Assembly (NCBI RefSeq): GCF_030655415.1
Contig: NZ_JAURVN010000009.1
Location: 1 to 64,000 of the forward strand
Direction: 5' to 3'
From: Herminiimonas sp.
Lineage (GTDB): Bacteria > Pseudomonadota > Gammaproteobacteria > Burkholderiales > Burkholderiaceae
Length of the DNA: 64,000 nucleotides
In this document: in pieces, positions 25,118 to 34,528 of the stretch
Position numbering within the stretch: the stretch's first letter is position 1
Layout: every line of letters starts with the position of its first letter
The notes under the pieces: generated by a model
Database searches by the model: none
Seen by the model: the letters and a program-made list of their open reading frames with translations, nothing else
Told to the model about the DNA's origin: nothing
Position numbers and translations under genes: made by a program

Positions 25118-26512
25118 TTACAGCAGCGACTTGCGCAAGTCAGCCAGCATCTCGCTCAGGTAGGTCACGAAACGTGCACCTTGCGCGCCATCGATCACGC
25201 GATGATCGTAGGACAGCGACAAAGGCATGATCAGGCGTGGCACGAATTGCTTGCCGTCCCAGACTGGTTTCATCGATGTTTTCGACAAGCCGATGATCGC
25301 GACTTCAGGTGCATTGATCAGTGGCGTGAAATACGTTCCGCCGATGCCGCCCAACGAAGAAATCGTGAAGGTCGCGCCTTGCATGTCGGCCGGTTTCAAC
25401 TTGCCGTCGCGTGCTTGTGCGGACAACTCGCCCATCTCTTGTGCGATTTGCGTAACGGTTTTTTGATCGACGCCTTTGACGACAGGGACGACCAAACCTT
25501 GCGGCGTATCCGCAGCAAAACCGATGTTGTAATACTCTTTGAGGATCAGGTTTTCGCCAGTGGCATCGAGCGAGGAATTGAACGCTGGATATTTTTTCAG
25601 CGCTGCAACGCATGCTTTGATAACAAACGCGAGCATCGTCAACTTGACGCCGGATTTTGCCAGCGCGATGTTGCTCGATTTACGCAGTTCTTCCAGCTCG
25701 GTCACATCGGCTTCGTCGTATTGCGTGACGTGCGGGATCATGACCCAGTTGCGATGCAAGTTCGGACCGCTGATTTTTTTGATACGTGACAAAGGCAACA
25801 AGCTGGTTGTACCGAACTTGCTGAAATCCAGCGATGGCCATGGCAACAGATCCAGACCTGCACCGCCGCGCGATGAAGTTGGCGCTGCAGCGACCGGAGC
25901 GGACACAGGACCGGCAGCAATGATGCCCTTCACATAGTTTTGTACGTCTTCTTGCGTAATGCGACCTTTAGGGCCGGAGCCGGCGACGATGCCGAGGTCA
26001 ACACCGAGTTCGCGTGCGAACTTGCGTATCGATGGCGACGCGTGGGCTTTTGCATTTGATGCTGTGGCTGGTACTGAAGCCGCTGCAGCGACCGGTGCAG
26101 CAGGCGCTGCTACTGGAGCAGGTGCAGGTGCTGCTTCTTGTGCAACTGGCGCAGGCTCTGCAGCTTTCACTGGTTCTGCCTTAGGTGCTTCTTTAGGTGC
26201 TTCTACCGGAGCTGGCGCTGCGGCAGGAGTCGAAGCAGCTTCAGCAGCAGGCGCAGGTGCGGCATCAGCAGCAGCCGCTGCTTCTACCGTCAACAACAAG
26301 GAGCCTTCGGCAACCTTGTCGCCAAGTTTGACTTTGATTTCTTTCACGACACCGGCGTGGCTGGATGGAATTTCCATACTTGCCTTGTCGGATTCAACCG
26401 TGATCAGCGATTGATCAACTTTGATCGTATCGCCTACCTTGACTAACAATTCAATGATTTCAACTTCCTTGAAATCACCGATATCCGGGACTTTGACTTC
26501 AATCGTGCTCAT
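25118..26512 (-). CDS. aceF: dihydrolipoamide acetyltransferase E2 of pyruvate dehydrogenase
   Basis: The E2 core that passes the acetyl group to CoA. 464 aa. One lipoyl domain (1-75), an Ala/Pro-rich flexible linker (about 80-150), a peripheral-subunit-binding domain (ASPSIRKFARELGVDL, GPKGRITQEDV), and the catalytic domain ending with DHRVIDGAQGARF (active-site His and Asp). E. coli AceF has three lipoyl domains, but here there is one in E2 and one in E3. The two lipoyl domains are nearly identical, about four differences in 74 residues. Confidence 0.97.
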   Translation of the reverse strand: MSTIEVKVPDIGDFKEVEIIELLVKVGDTIKVDQSLITVESDKASMEIPSSHAGVVKEIKVKLGDKVAEGSLLLTVEAAAAADAAPAPAAEAASTPAAAPAPVEAPKEAPKAEPVKAAEPAPVAQEAAPAPAPVAAPAAPVAAAASVPATASNAKAHASPSIRKFARELGVDLGIVAGSGPKGRITQEDVQNYVKGIIAAGPVSAPVAAAPTSSRGGAGLDLLPWPSLDFSKFGTTSLLPLSRIKKISGPNLHRNWVMIPHVTQYDEADVTELEELRKSSNIALAKSGVKLTMLAFVIKACVAALKKYPAFNSSLDATGENLILKEYYNIGFAADTPQGLVVPVVKGVDQKTVTQIAQEMGELSAQARDGKLKPADMQGATFTISSLGGIGGTYFTPLINAPEVAIIGLSKTSMKPVWDGKQFVPRLIMPLSLSYDHRVIDGAQGARFVTYLSEMLADLRKSLL

Positions 26513-26639
26513 CGTTCACTCTCCGCTTGTTTGCGTGTCCACCATCATGACTGCGGGGAAGCAAGTGGTTGGCAGGTTTTTCTGCGCACCATTTGCATCC
26601 CCGTCACCTCATTGATGAGGAAGGATTTTTGTATGTGGA

Positions 26640-29336
26640 TTACAGCGTTACCGGATTGACTTTTTCTGGATTGATACCGTATTTCGCAATTGCTTCAGCA
26701 ACTACGGAAGTGGCAATCGCACCTTCATCAGCCAATGCCTTGAGTGCTGCAATCGTCACGAAGTAACGATTGACCTCAAAGAATTCGCGCAGTTTTGCAC
26801 GGCTGTCCGAACGGCCAAAACCGTCTGTGCCCAACACTTTGTATGTACGTTCTTTCGGAATGAAAGCACGTACTTGTTCAGCGAAGGTACGCATGTAATC
26901 GGTAGCGACAACGATAGGACCAGTTGTACCTTGCAGCGATTTCGTAACGTGAGCAACGCGCGGTGCATCGGCTGGGTGCAACATGTTCCAGCGTTCTACA
27001 TCTTGACCATCGCGTGCCAACAACGTGAACGATGGTGCGGACCAGATGTCGGCCACGATGCCCCAATCTTCTTTCAGCAGATCGGCAGCGGCGATCACTT
27101 CGCGCAGGATGGTGCCGGAGCCCATCAGTTGCACGCGGTTTTTCGATTTCTTCGCGCCTTCTTGCAGCAGGTACAAACCTTTGATGATGTCTGCTTCGGT
27201 GCCAGCTTTCAAACCAGGTTGTGCGTAGTTCTCGTTCATCAGGGTGATGTAATAGAACACGTCTTCCTGATTTTCGATCATGCGCTTCAAGCCATCTTGC
27301 ATGATGACTGCGACTTCATGTGCGAAGGTCGGATCGTAAGGTACGCAGTTCGGGATCGTCGATGCCAGGATATGGCTGTGACCATCTTCATGCTGCAAAC
27401 CCTCGCCGTTCAATGTGGTACGACCTGCAGTGCCACCGAGCAGGAAGCCACGTGCGCGCATGTCGCCCGCTGCCCACGCCAGATCACCGATGCGTTGCAG
27501 GCCGAACATCGAGTAGAACGTGTAGAACGGCACCATGATGCGGTTGTTGGTCGAGTACGAAGTAGCGGCTGCGATCCACGATGCCATCGCGCCCGCTTCG
27601 TTAATACCTTCTTGCAAAATCTGACCGGCTTTGTCTTCGCGGTAGTAGCTGACCTGATCTTTATCGACCGGCTCGTACAACTGACCTTCGCGGTTGTAAA
27701 TACCGATTTGACGGAACAAGCCTTCCATACCAAAGGTACGGGATTCATCCACCAGAATTGGTACCAGACGTTGGCCCAGATTTGCATCGCGCAACAAGAT
27801 CGAGATCATGCGCACATACGCTTGCGTGGTCGAGATTTCACGACCTTCTGCGGTTGGATCCAGGACGGCTTTAAACGCCGCGAGTTCAGGCACCGGCAAT
27901 TTCTCATCCGCTTGCATACGACGTTGCGGCAGATAGCCACCAAGCGCCGCACGACGTTCGTGCAGATACTTCATCTCTGGCGCATCGTCGGCCGGTTTGA
28001 AGAATGGAATGTCGGCCAGATGTTCGTCAGCGATAGGCAAGTTGAAACGATCACGCATTTCGCGGACTGCTTCGTCGTCGAGTTTTTTGGTTTGATGCGC
28101 AGTGTTACGCGCTTCACCCGATTTGCCCATGCCATAACCTTTGACGGTTTTGACCAGCAGCACAGTAGGCTGACCTTTGTGTTCTTGCGCTTGCTTGAAA
28201 CCAGCGTAAACCTTGTGTGGATCGTGACCGCCGCGCAGCAGATGCCAGATGTCGTCGTCCGACATGCGCGAAACCATTTCCAGCAATTTTGGATGCTTGC
28301 CGAAGAAATGTTTGCGCACGTAAGCGCCATCCTTGGCTTTGAAATTCTGGTATTCGCCGTCCAGCGTTTCCATCATGACGCGCTGCAAGATGCCTTCTTT
28401 GTCTTTGGCCAGCAGAGGGTCCCAATTGGAGCCCCAGATGATTTTGATGACGTTCCAGCCAGCACCGCGGAATTCGCCTTCGAGTTCCTGAATGATCTTG
28501 CCGTTGCCGCGCACCGGGCCGTCCAGACGTTGCAAGTTACAGTTGACGACCATGACCAGGTTGTCGAGTTGTTCGCGACCTGCGACGCCGATTGCGCCCA
28601 TCGACTCGACTTCATCCATCTCGCCATCGCCGCAGAATACCCAGACCTTGCGGTTGTCGGTTTTCGCGATATCGCGTGCGTGCAAGTATTTAAGGAAGCG
28701 TGCCTGATAGATCGCCATCAATGGACCGAGGCCCATCGATACAGTCGGGAACTGCCAGAAATCCGGCATCAATTTTGGATGCGGATATGAGGACAAACCG
28801 TTGCCATCAACTTCGCGACGGAAGTTGATCAATTGTTCTTCGCTCAAGCGGCCTTCGAGGAAAGCGCGAGCATAGACGCCAGGCGATGAATGACCCTGGA
28901 TATACAAAAGGTCGCCACCGTGATCTTCGGTAGGCGCATGCCAGAAGTGATTGAAGCCGGTGCCCAGCATGTTGGCGAGCGACGCAAAGCTGGAAATATG
29001 ACCACCCAGATCGCCATCAACGCGGTTGGCTTTGACGACCATCGCCATCGCGTTCCAACGCATCCATGAACGCAGGCGTTCTTCGTATTCGAGATTGCCG
29101 GGCGAGTTTTCGCCCATGTCAGCCGGAATGGTATTAACGTAAGCAGTGGTGCTGGAAAACGGAACTTGCGCGCCGCGACGACGTGCCAGATCAATCAGTC
29201 GCTCCATCAGATAATGAGCGCGGTCAGGGCCCTCGTTTTCGATCACTGCTTCGAGTGCATCCAGCCACTCTTGCGTTTCCATTACATCTGGGTCGTTGGC
29301 GGCTTGCGCCAATACCTGGTCGATTTGGGCTGACAT
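26640..29336 (-). CDS. aceE: pyruvate dehydrogenase E1 component (homodimeric type)
   Basis: The thiamine diphosphate-dependent decarboxylase of the pyruvate dehydrogenase complex. 898 aa, the usual length for the single-chain E1 of Proteobacteria. Seen: HSSPGVYARAFLEGRL near residue 165, the ThDP motif GDGEMDE with NCNLQRLDGPVRGN downstream, and EGLQHEDGHSH in the C-terminal half. The ATG at 29336 has AGGAG just upstream. It is the first gene of aceE-aceF-lpdA. The gap before aceF is 127 bp. Confidence 0.97.
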   Translation of the reverse strand: MSAQIDQVLAQAANDPDVMETQEWLDALEAVIENEGPDRAHYLMERLIDLARRRGAQVPFSSTTAYVNTIPADMGENSPGNLEYEERLRSWMRWNAMAMVVKANRVDGDLGGHISSFASLANMLGTGFNHFWHAPTEDHGGDLLYIQGHSSPGVYARAFLEGRLSEEQLINFRREVDGNGLSSYPHPKLMPDFWQFPTVSMGLGPLMAIYQARFLKYLHARDIAKTDNRKVWVFCGDGEMDEVESMGAIGVAGREQLDNLVMVVNCNLQRLDGPVRGNGKIIQELEGEFRGAGWNVIKIIWGSNWDPLLAKDKEGILQRVMMETLDGEYQNFKAKDGAYVRKHFFGKHPKLLEMVSRMSDDDIWHLLRGGHDPHKVYAGFKQAQEHKGQPTVLLVKTVKGYGMGKSGEARNTAHQTKKLDDEAVREMRDRFNLPIADEHLADIPFFKPADDAPEMKYLHERRAALGGYLPQRRMQADEKLPVPELAAFKAVLDPTAEGREISTTQAYVRMISILLRDANLGQRLVPILVDESRTFGMEGLFRQIGIYNREGQLYEPVDKDQVSYYREDKAGQILQEGINEAGAMASWIAAATSYSTNNRIMVPFYTFYSMFGLQRIGDLAWAAGDMRARGFLLGGTAGRTTLNGEGLQHEDGHSHILASTIPNCVPYDPTFAHEVAVIMQDGLKRMIENQEDVFYYITLMNENYAQPGLKAGTEADIIKGLYLLQEGAKKSKNRVQLMGSGTILREVIAAADLLKEDWGIVADIWSAPSFTLLARDGQDVERWNMLHPADAPRVAHVTKSLQGTTGPIVVATDYMRTFAEQVRAFIPKERTYKVLGTDGFGRSDSRAKLREFFEVNRYFVTIAALKALADEGAIATSVVAEAIAKYGINPEKVNPVTL

Positions 29337-29685
29337 CGTTTGTCTCCTGATTTATCTTTAATGCCGTTTTTTGTAAAAACGGGCGTCATTTTTGAAACTG
29401 ATAACACATATAGTCCTGCAGATTCCGGCGAGTTTAACAGCAGTTTTTGTTATTTTCAAATGGCGATATCATTTCCCATAATGCGAAATTATGTCGCAAA
29501 GCAGCATTTTTAAAGGCTTTTAGCTCATTTTGAATAATCGGTGCGGCGGCAAAAACGGTATGACTGTACAAGTACCTTACGAATTCCTTACGCGCTAATC
29601 TATCCGCAATTAGATTCCCTCTTTTACGTCGCCGCATTTTCGTCCCTTATAATCAGTCTTTCTCTTCTACTCACACTATCAATTC
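29337..29685. other. 349-bp divergent promoter region between aceE and folD
   Basis: On the aceE side is a hairpin of CCGTTTTT and AAAAACGG (29364-29382) in the probable leader. Two overlapping inverted repeats, CATAAT-N5-ATTATG (29477-29493) and TGCGA-N7-TCGCA (29482-29498), could be an operator. On the folD side TATAAT at 29648-29653 is a likely -10. A 67-codon frame (29434-29637, minus) has no supporting features and is not called. Confidence 0.5.
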
Positions 29686-30537
29686 ATGAGCGCACAAATC
29701 ATTGACGGCAATCTGCTTTCCCAACAACTTCGCCAGGACGTAGCAGCCCGTGCTGCCGCGCTAACGGCTAAAGGTAATCAACCCGGCCTCGCCGTGATTT
29801 TGGTTGGCGCCGATCCGGCTTCGCAGGTTTATGTGCGCAACAAGGTCAAGGCATGTGAAGACAACGGCGTGTTCTCGCTGCTGGAAAAATACGAAGCGGA
29901 TATGACAGAAGCCGCCTTGCTGGCGCGCATTGCTGCACTGAACAATGATCCAAAAATTCACGGCATTCTGGTCCAGATGCCGCTGCCAAAACATATCGAT
30001 CCGACAAAAGTGATAGAAGCGATCTCGCCGCGCAAGGACGTGGACGGCTACTCAGTATTGAGCGCGGGCGAACTGCTGACCGGCCTGCCGGGCTTCCGCC
30101 CGTGTACGCCGTACGGCTGCATGAAACTAATTGAAAGCACTGGTGCCAAAATAGCCGGCAAGCATGCGGTCGTCATCGGCCGCAGTAATACAGTCGGCAA
30201 ACCGATGGCATTATTGCTCTTGCAAGCCAACGCCACCGTCACCATCTGTCATAGTGGAACGACGGATCTCGGCTATCACACACGTCAAGCCGACATCGTC
30301 GTGGCTGCCACCGGACGCCGCAACACGCTGACCGCCGATATGATCAAACCCGGCGCCATCGTGATCGACGTCGGTATCAATCGCGATGACAACGGCAAAC
30401 TGTGTGGCGATGTCGATTTCGCTGCAGCCAAAGAAGTCGCCGGCCACATCTCGCCAGTTCCGGGCGGTGTCGGTCCCATGACCATTACCATGCTTCTGGT
30501 GAACACCATTGAAGCAGCAGAGAGAGAAACCAACTGA
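29686..30537 (+). CDS. folD: bifunctional methylenetetrahydrofolate dehydrogenase/cyclohydrolase
   Basis: Interconverts methylene- and formyl-tetrahydrofolate with NADP in one-carbon metabolism, in the cytoplasm. 283 aa, normal length. Seen: [13 protein letters not shown] with the catalytic Lys, [29 protein letters not shown], and the C-terminal [15 protein letters not shown]. The NADP loop is [11 protein letters not shown]. Its stop overlaps the start of prlC by one base (TGATG), so the two are translated from one message. Confidence 0.97.
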   Translation: MSAQIIDGNLLSQQLRQDVAARAAALTAKGNQPGLAVILVGADPASQVYVRNKVKACEDNGVFSLLEKYEADMTEAALLARIAALNNDPKIHGILVQMPLPKHIDPTKVIEAISPRKDVDGYSVLSAGELLTGLPGFRPCTPYGCMKLIESTGAKIAGKHAVVIGRSNTVGKPMALLLLQANATVTICHSGTTDLGYHTRQADIVVAATGRRNTLTADMIKPGAIVIDVGINRDDNGKLCGDVDFAAAKEVAGHISPVPGGVGPMTITMLLVNTIEAAERETN

Positions 30538-32618
30538 TGAATATTGCCCTGAACCCGCTGCTGGATTTTTCCGACCTTGCACAATTCGAAGCTATCAAAC
30601 CTGATCATATTGGTTCGGCCATCGACAGCCTGCTGGATCAAGCGCGCACCGTCGTCAAAGAACTTGAAGAACCGATTGCGCAAGTGACATGGGAAAACTT
30701 TGTCGAACCTTTGGAAAACGTCACCGAAAAATTGGGCCGGGCGTGGGGCATTGTCAGTCACCTGAATTCAGTAGTCGATACACCGGAACTGCGCGCGGTC
30801 TATAACGAGACCCAACCGAAGATCACCGAGTTCTGGACTGAGCTGGCGCAAAACCTGACGCTGTTCACCAATTACAAAGCGCTGCAGCTGGGCCCGGATT
30901 ACTCTGGCTATTCCGTTGCACGTAAAAAGATCATTGAAAACGCCGTGCGTGACTTCCGCTTGGGTGGTGCTGAATTGTCGGAAGAAGATAAACCACGCTT
31001 CGCCGAGATCCAGGAAAAGCATGCTGCGCTGACCACCAAGTTTTCTGAAAACATCCTTGATGCGACCAACGATTACGCTTTGTTCATAGAAGACGAAGCT
31101 GAACTCGCAGGCTTGCCTGACGATGCCAAGCAAGCTGCACGCGCTGCGGCAGAAAAAGATAGCAAGACGGGCTATAAATTCACACTGCACTTCCCTTCGT
31201 ATTTCCCTATTCTGCAATACGCCGACAAACGCAGCTTGCGCGAAACGATTTATCGCGCCAATGCGACCAAGGCATCCGAGTTGGCGAATAAACCGGCCTG
31301 GGACAATACGCAAAACATCGTCGACATCCTGCAACTACGTAATGAAGAAGCCGCCTTGCTGGGTTATAAAAATTACGCCGAAGTGTCACTCGTCGCCAAG
31401 ATGGCAAAGACACCAGACGAAGTGATCGCCTTCCTGCATGACCTCGCTAAACGCGCACGTCCGTTTGCTGAAAAGGATTTGGCAGAACTGCGCAGTTTTG
31501 CGCAAAAAGAACTGGGCATCGAAAAACTGGAAGCATGGGACGTAACCTATGCATCGGAAAAACTGCGCGAACAACGCTATGCGTTTTCCGAACAGGAAGT
31601 GAAGCAATATTTCCCTGAACCGAAAGTTATCGCCGGTTTGTTCCGCACGATTGAAACACTGTTCTCCGTCTCTATCAAACCCGATACAGCTCCGGTCTGG
31701 CATCCAGATGTGAAGTTCTTCCGTATCGAAAAAGATGGCGCACTGATCGGCCAGTTCTATATTGATTTGTATGCACGCCAGGGCAAACGTGGCGGCGCAT
31801 GGATGGACGATGCACGCGGTCGTCGCCGCCTCGAAGGTAGCAAGGACAACGGCGGCATCCAAACCCCGATCGCTTACCTGACCTGCAACTTCACCGAACC
31901 AGCTGTCGTCAATGGCAAAACCAAACCAGCGCTGTTCACGCATGATGAAGTGATCACGCTATTCCATGAGTTCGGCCACGGCTTGCATCACATGCTGACG
32001 CGCGTTGAAGAGCTGGGCGTGTCCGGTATCTCCGGCGTCGAATGGGATGCGGTTGAATTGCCATCGCAATTCATGGAAAACTTTTGCTGGGAATGGGATG
32101 TCTTGCAACACATGACGGCGCATGCCGATACCGGTGCAGCATTGCCGCGCGCACTATTCGACAAGATGATCGCTGCGAAAAACTTCCAGTCGGGTCTGCA
32201 AACTTTGCGCCAGGTTGAATTCTCGCTGCTCGACATGCACCTGCATTACGATTACCAGCCAGCAGGCAAGCAAAGCGTGCAAGAGGTCGTCAACGCAGTG
32301 CGCGCGCAAGTCTCGGTCATGACACCGCCGGAATTCAACCGATTCCAACACTCGTTCGCGCATATCTTTGCTGGCGGCTATGCAGCCGGTTACTATAGCT
32401 ACAAGTGGGCGGAAGTCTTGTCCGCTGATGCTTACGGCGCGTTTGAAGAAGCCGGCAAAGCCAGCGGCAATGTTTTGTCGGGCGATACCGGTGATCGCTT
32501 CTTGCGCGAGATTCTGGCGATGGGCGGTTCCCGGCCAGCGATCGATTCGTTCAAAGCCTTCCGCGGACGCGAACCAACGATCGATGCCTTGCTGCGACAC
32601 AGCGGCATGGCAGCTTGA
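30537..32618 (+). CDS. prlC: oligopeptidase A (M3 family zinc metallopeptidase)
   Basis: A cytoplasmic thimet-type peptidase of 693 aa that degrades peptides, including cleaved signal peptides. The zinc motif FHEFGHGLHH (HExxH) is near residue 478, with the downstream Glu in SGVEWDAVELPSQFMENF. The C-terminal GGYAAGYYSYKWAEVL is typical of the family. It is translationally coupled to folD. Ordinary in every visible respect. Confidence 0.96.
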   Translation: MNIALNPLLDFSDLAQFEAIKPDHIGSAIDSLLDQARTVVKELEEPIAQVTWENFVEPLENVTEKLGRAWGIVSHLNSVVDTPELRAVYNETQPKITEFWTELAQNLTLFTNYKALQLGPDYSGYSVARKKIIENAVRDFRLGGAELSEEDKPRFAEIQEKHAALTTKFSENILDATNDYALFIEDEAELAGLPDDAKQAARAAAEKDSKTGYKFTLHFPSYFPILQYADKRSLRETIYRANATKASELANKPAWDNTQNIVDILQLRNEEAALLGYKNYAEVSLVAKMAKTPDEVIAFLHDLAKRARPFAEKDLAELRSFAQKELGIEKLEAWDVTYASEKLREQRYAFSEQEVKQYFPEPKVIAGLFRTIETLFSVSIKPDTAPVWHPDVKFFRIEKDGALIGQFYIDLYARQGKRGGAWMDDARGRRRLEGSKDNGGIQTPIAYLTCNFTEPAVVNGKTKPALFTHDEVITLFHEFGHGLHHMLTRVEELGVSGISGVEWDAVELPSQFMENFCWEWDVLQHMTAHADTGAALPRALFDKMIAAKNFQSGLQTLRQVEFSLLDMHLHYDYQPAGKQSVQEVVNAVRAQVSVMTPPEFNRFQHSFAHIFAGGYAAGYYSYKWAEVLSADAYGAFEEAGKASGNVLSGDTGDRFLREILAMGGSRPAIDSFKAFRGREPTIDALLRHSGMAA

Positions 32619-32633
32619 AGTAAGTAGAAAAAC

Positions 32634-32662
32634 AATCGGCTCATTGAATCAATGAGCCGATT
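32634..32662 (+). terminator. hairpin after prlC
   Basis: A perfect 13-bp stem AATCGGCTCATTG / CAATGAGCCGATT with loop AAT. A T-run is lacking, so termination may be partial. Confidence 0.6.
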
Positions 32663-32772
32663 CTGCAATAAGCTTTACAAAAAAAGTGATAGTTCGAAAG
32701 CTGTAGATTTGAAGTTGTAATGCAGAGTTCTGATGCAATGAGTTTCCATAAAACGATACACGGGACAAGAAG

Positions 32773-33387
32773 ATGAAAAAAGGTTTGCTGCCGCTCTCGC
32801 TACTGATCACATTGCTGCTTTCGGCAAATGCACATGCTCAGTTATATAAATGGGTCGCGCCTGACGGCAAGATTACTTATAGCGACACGCCACCGCCATC
32901 GTCTGTAAAAAAAGTTGAAGAGAAGGCTGTCGCTAGCGGCCCTTCTACTGCCGGCTTGCCATATGAACTGGCGCAAGCCGTCAAAGGCAGCCCAGTCACC
33001 CTCTATACAACAGACAAATGCGATGCATGTACCGACGCGCGCAACTTGCTGACGACACGCGGTGTTCCATACACTGAAAAAACCGTCAATACCAATGAAG
33101 AAATCGCACGACTGAAACAAGTTGGTGGTGATAAAAAATTACCCTTCGTGACCATCGGTTCGCAAAAGCAATCCGGCTTCAATTCCGAGTTGTGGGATAC
33201 GGCATTGACCAGCGCCGGTTATCCGGTCAGCAGCCAGTTGCCTAAAACCTATCGCAATCCAGCACCAGAATCTGCCGCACCAAAACCAAAAGCGGCAGAA
33301 GCCAAGGCCGCGAATAATGTACCGCCTCCGCCACCTACAGATACTCTGCCCGCGGCTGGCAATGCGCCGCCGGGCTTCCGTTTCTAA
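32773..33387 (+). CDS. exported DUF4124-glutaredoxin fusion protein
   Basis: A 204-aa protein with a signal peptide (residues 1-22, ANAHA-Q). A short DUF4124 segment (LYKWVAPDGKITYSDTPPP) and a glutaredoxin-like domain (about 72-150) with active site CDAC follow. The cis-Pro region is KLPFVTIG. The C-terminus is proline-rich and low-complexity (from about 160). The redox site in an exported protein suggests a thiol or disulfide function in the periplasm. DUF4124 is common on envelope proteins. Partner unknown. Confidence 0.85.
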   Translation: MKKGLLPLSLLITLLLSANAHAQLYKWVAPDGKITYSDTPPPSSVKKVEEKAVASGPSTAGLPYELAQAVKGSPVTLYTTDKCDACTDARNLLTTRGVPYTEKTVNTNEEIARLKQVGGDKKLPFVTIGSQKQSGFNSELWDTALTSAGYPVSSQLPKTYRNPAPESAAPKPKAAEAKAANNVPPPPPTDTLPAAGNAPPGFRF

Positions 33388-33415
33388 TAGAAACGTTTCG
33401 ATTAAAAATTAGCTT

Positions 33416-33841
33416 ATGACGCGTATCGACTTTCACAGCAATGTTCCCGACAAAATCTTGTACGCATGCCGACTTGCGCGCAAGGCACGTAAGGCCAATT
33501 TTCAGTTGGTGATACTTGCCAAAGATGACGCGCAACTCGCCAAGCTGGATGAGGCGTTGTGGACGTTTTCTGAACAAGACTTTTTGCCGCATGTGATGAT
33601 CGACGATGCGCTTGCTGCGCAAACACCGATTCTGCTGACGACTGAACAAGCGATGGAATCGCCGCATCATCAAATCCTGATCAATCTATCGGATACGCCG
33701 CCTGAACACTTCGCGCGTTTTGAACGGATGTTTGAAGTCGTCGCTGCCGATGATGGCGATAAGGCATCCGGACGCGAGCGCTATAGTTATTACAAACAGC
33801 GCGGCTATCCACTGACTCACTTTGTGGCTGAGAACGCATGA
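33416..33841 (+). CDS. holC: DNA polymerase III subunit chi
   Basis: A 141-aa replication protein that links the clamp loader to single-strand-binding protein. Recognised by RIDFHSNVPDKILYACRLARKA, then LWTFSEQDFLPH and ILINLSDTPPEHFARFERM, with YYKQRGYPLTHFV at the C-terminus. In many proteobacteria holC follows pepA, but here it stands after an unrelated exported protein. It overlaps the next gene by four bases (ATGA). Confidence 0.94.
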   Translation: MTRIDFHSNVPDKILYACRLARKARKANFQLVILAKDDAQLAKLDEALWTFSEQDFLPHVMIDDALAAQTPILLTTEQAMESPHHQILINLSDTPPEHFARFERMFEVVAADDGDKASGRERYSYYKQRGYPLTHFVAENA

Positions 33842-34383
33842 GCAATACTCCACAAGATTCTGGCATCCCGGTTCTCACCGAAGTCATCGTGACGCCACCA
33901 CGCGTTGCCTCGACACCTGCATCGCCAGTTGAAGCACCGGCTGCATGGCAAGCTGTTCCACCTCCGGCTCCTGCTCATACCCCAACACCGCAATATAACT
34001 TTTCGCCGAATCAGTCTTTCGCGCCCATTCCGCCCTTCTTCACTGCGCCTGCAGCACCGAATGCACCCGCGGAATATCTGGCAGACATCCCTGTGCTGCA
34101 AGTCGAAATAGAAGCGCCACCTGCACCGGTAGAACATGCGCCTATTAGTGGCTGGCTGGATGAAGAGTGGACGCGGATGGAGCAAAAGATAAGTGAGCGC
34201 GTGCTGTCGCAATTAATGTCACGCATAAATACGGTGCTGGAAGAGCGCATGCAAGAAGTACTTTCCACCAGTCTGCAGCGCGCGGTAGAAGAGATAAAAC
34301 AAGGCTTGCATCAGACGCTAGGTGAAGTGGTCAGCGATGCTGTGGCGCAAGAAATAAATAATTTACATTTTTCAAAAAAATAA
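33838..34383 (+). CDS. DUF2486-like protein with proline-rich N-terminus and coiled C-terminus
   Basis: A 181-aa protein. It starts SNTPQDSGIPVLTEVI, the opening common to DUF2486 proteins. A proline- and alanine-rich disordered stretch (about 20-100) follows, then a helical amphipathic C-terminal half (ISERVLSQLMSRINTVLEER and on) likely to form a coiled coil. It is translationally coupled to holC, an arrangement I recall in Burkholderiales, so a replication-linked role is conceivable but unproven. Confidence 0.8.
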   Translation: MSNTPQDSGIPVLTEVIVTPPRVASTPASPVEAPAAWQAVPPPAPAHTPTPQYNFSPNQSFAPIPPFFTAPAAPNAPAEYLADIPVLQVEIEAPPAPVEHAPISGWLDEEWTRMEQKISERVLSQLMSRINTVLEERMQEVLSTSLQRAVEEIKQGLHQTLGEVVSDAVAQEINNLHFSKK

Positions 34384-34528
34384 AAAATTCTCCAATTTCT
34401 TTGTTTTTAAAACACAAATTCAATTTTTATAGTTTTAAATAGAAATTTTTACGATTTTATTGAACACATAAAAAACCACTATTTTTCTACAATAGAGTCA
34501 TCGCTCAACACGAAGGCTGGAGATTGTA

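Noticed and set aside
26874..28790. 638-codon open frame opposite aceE
   Set aside because: It lies wholly within aceE on the other strand and its composition (rich in Phe, His, Cys, Arg) is that of a codon-phase shadow. No ribosome site or domain.
29434..29637. 67-codon minus-strand frame upstream of aceE
   Set aside because: It covers the likely divergent promoters. No ribosome site and no recognised pattern.
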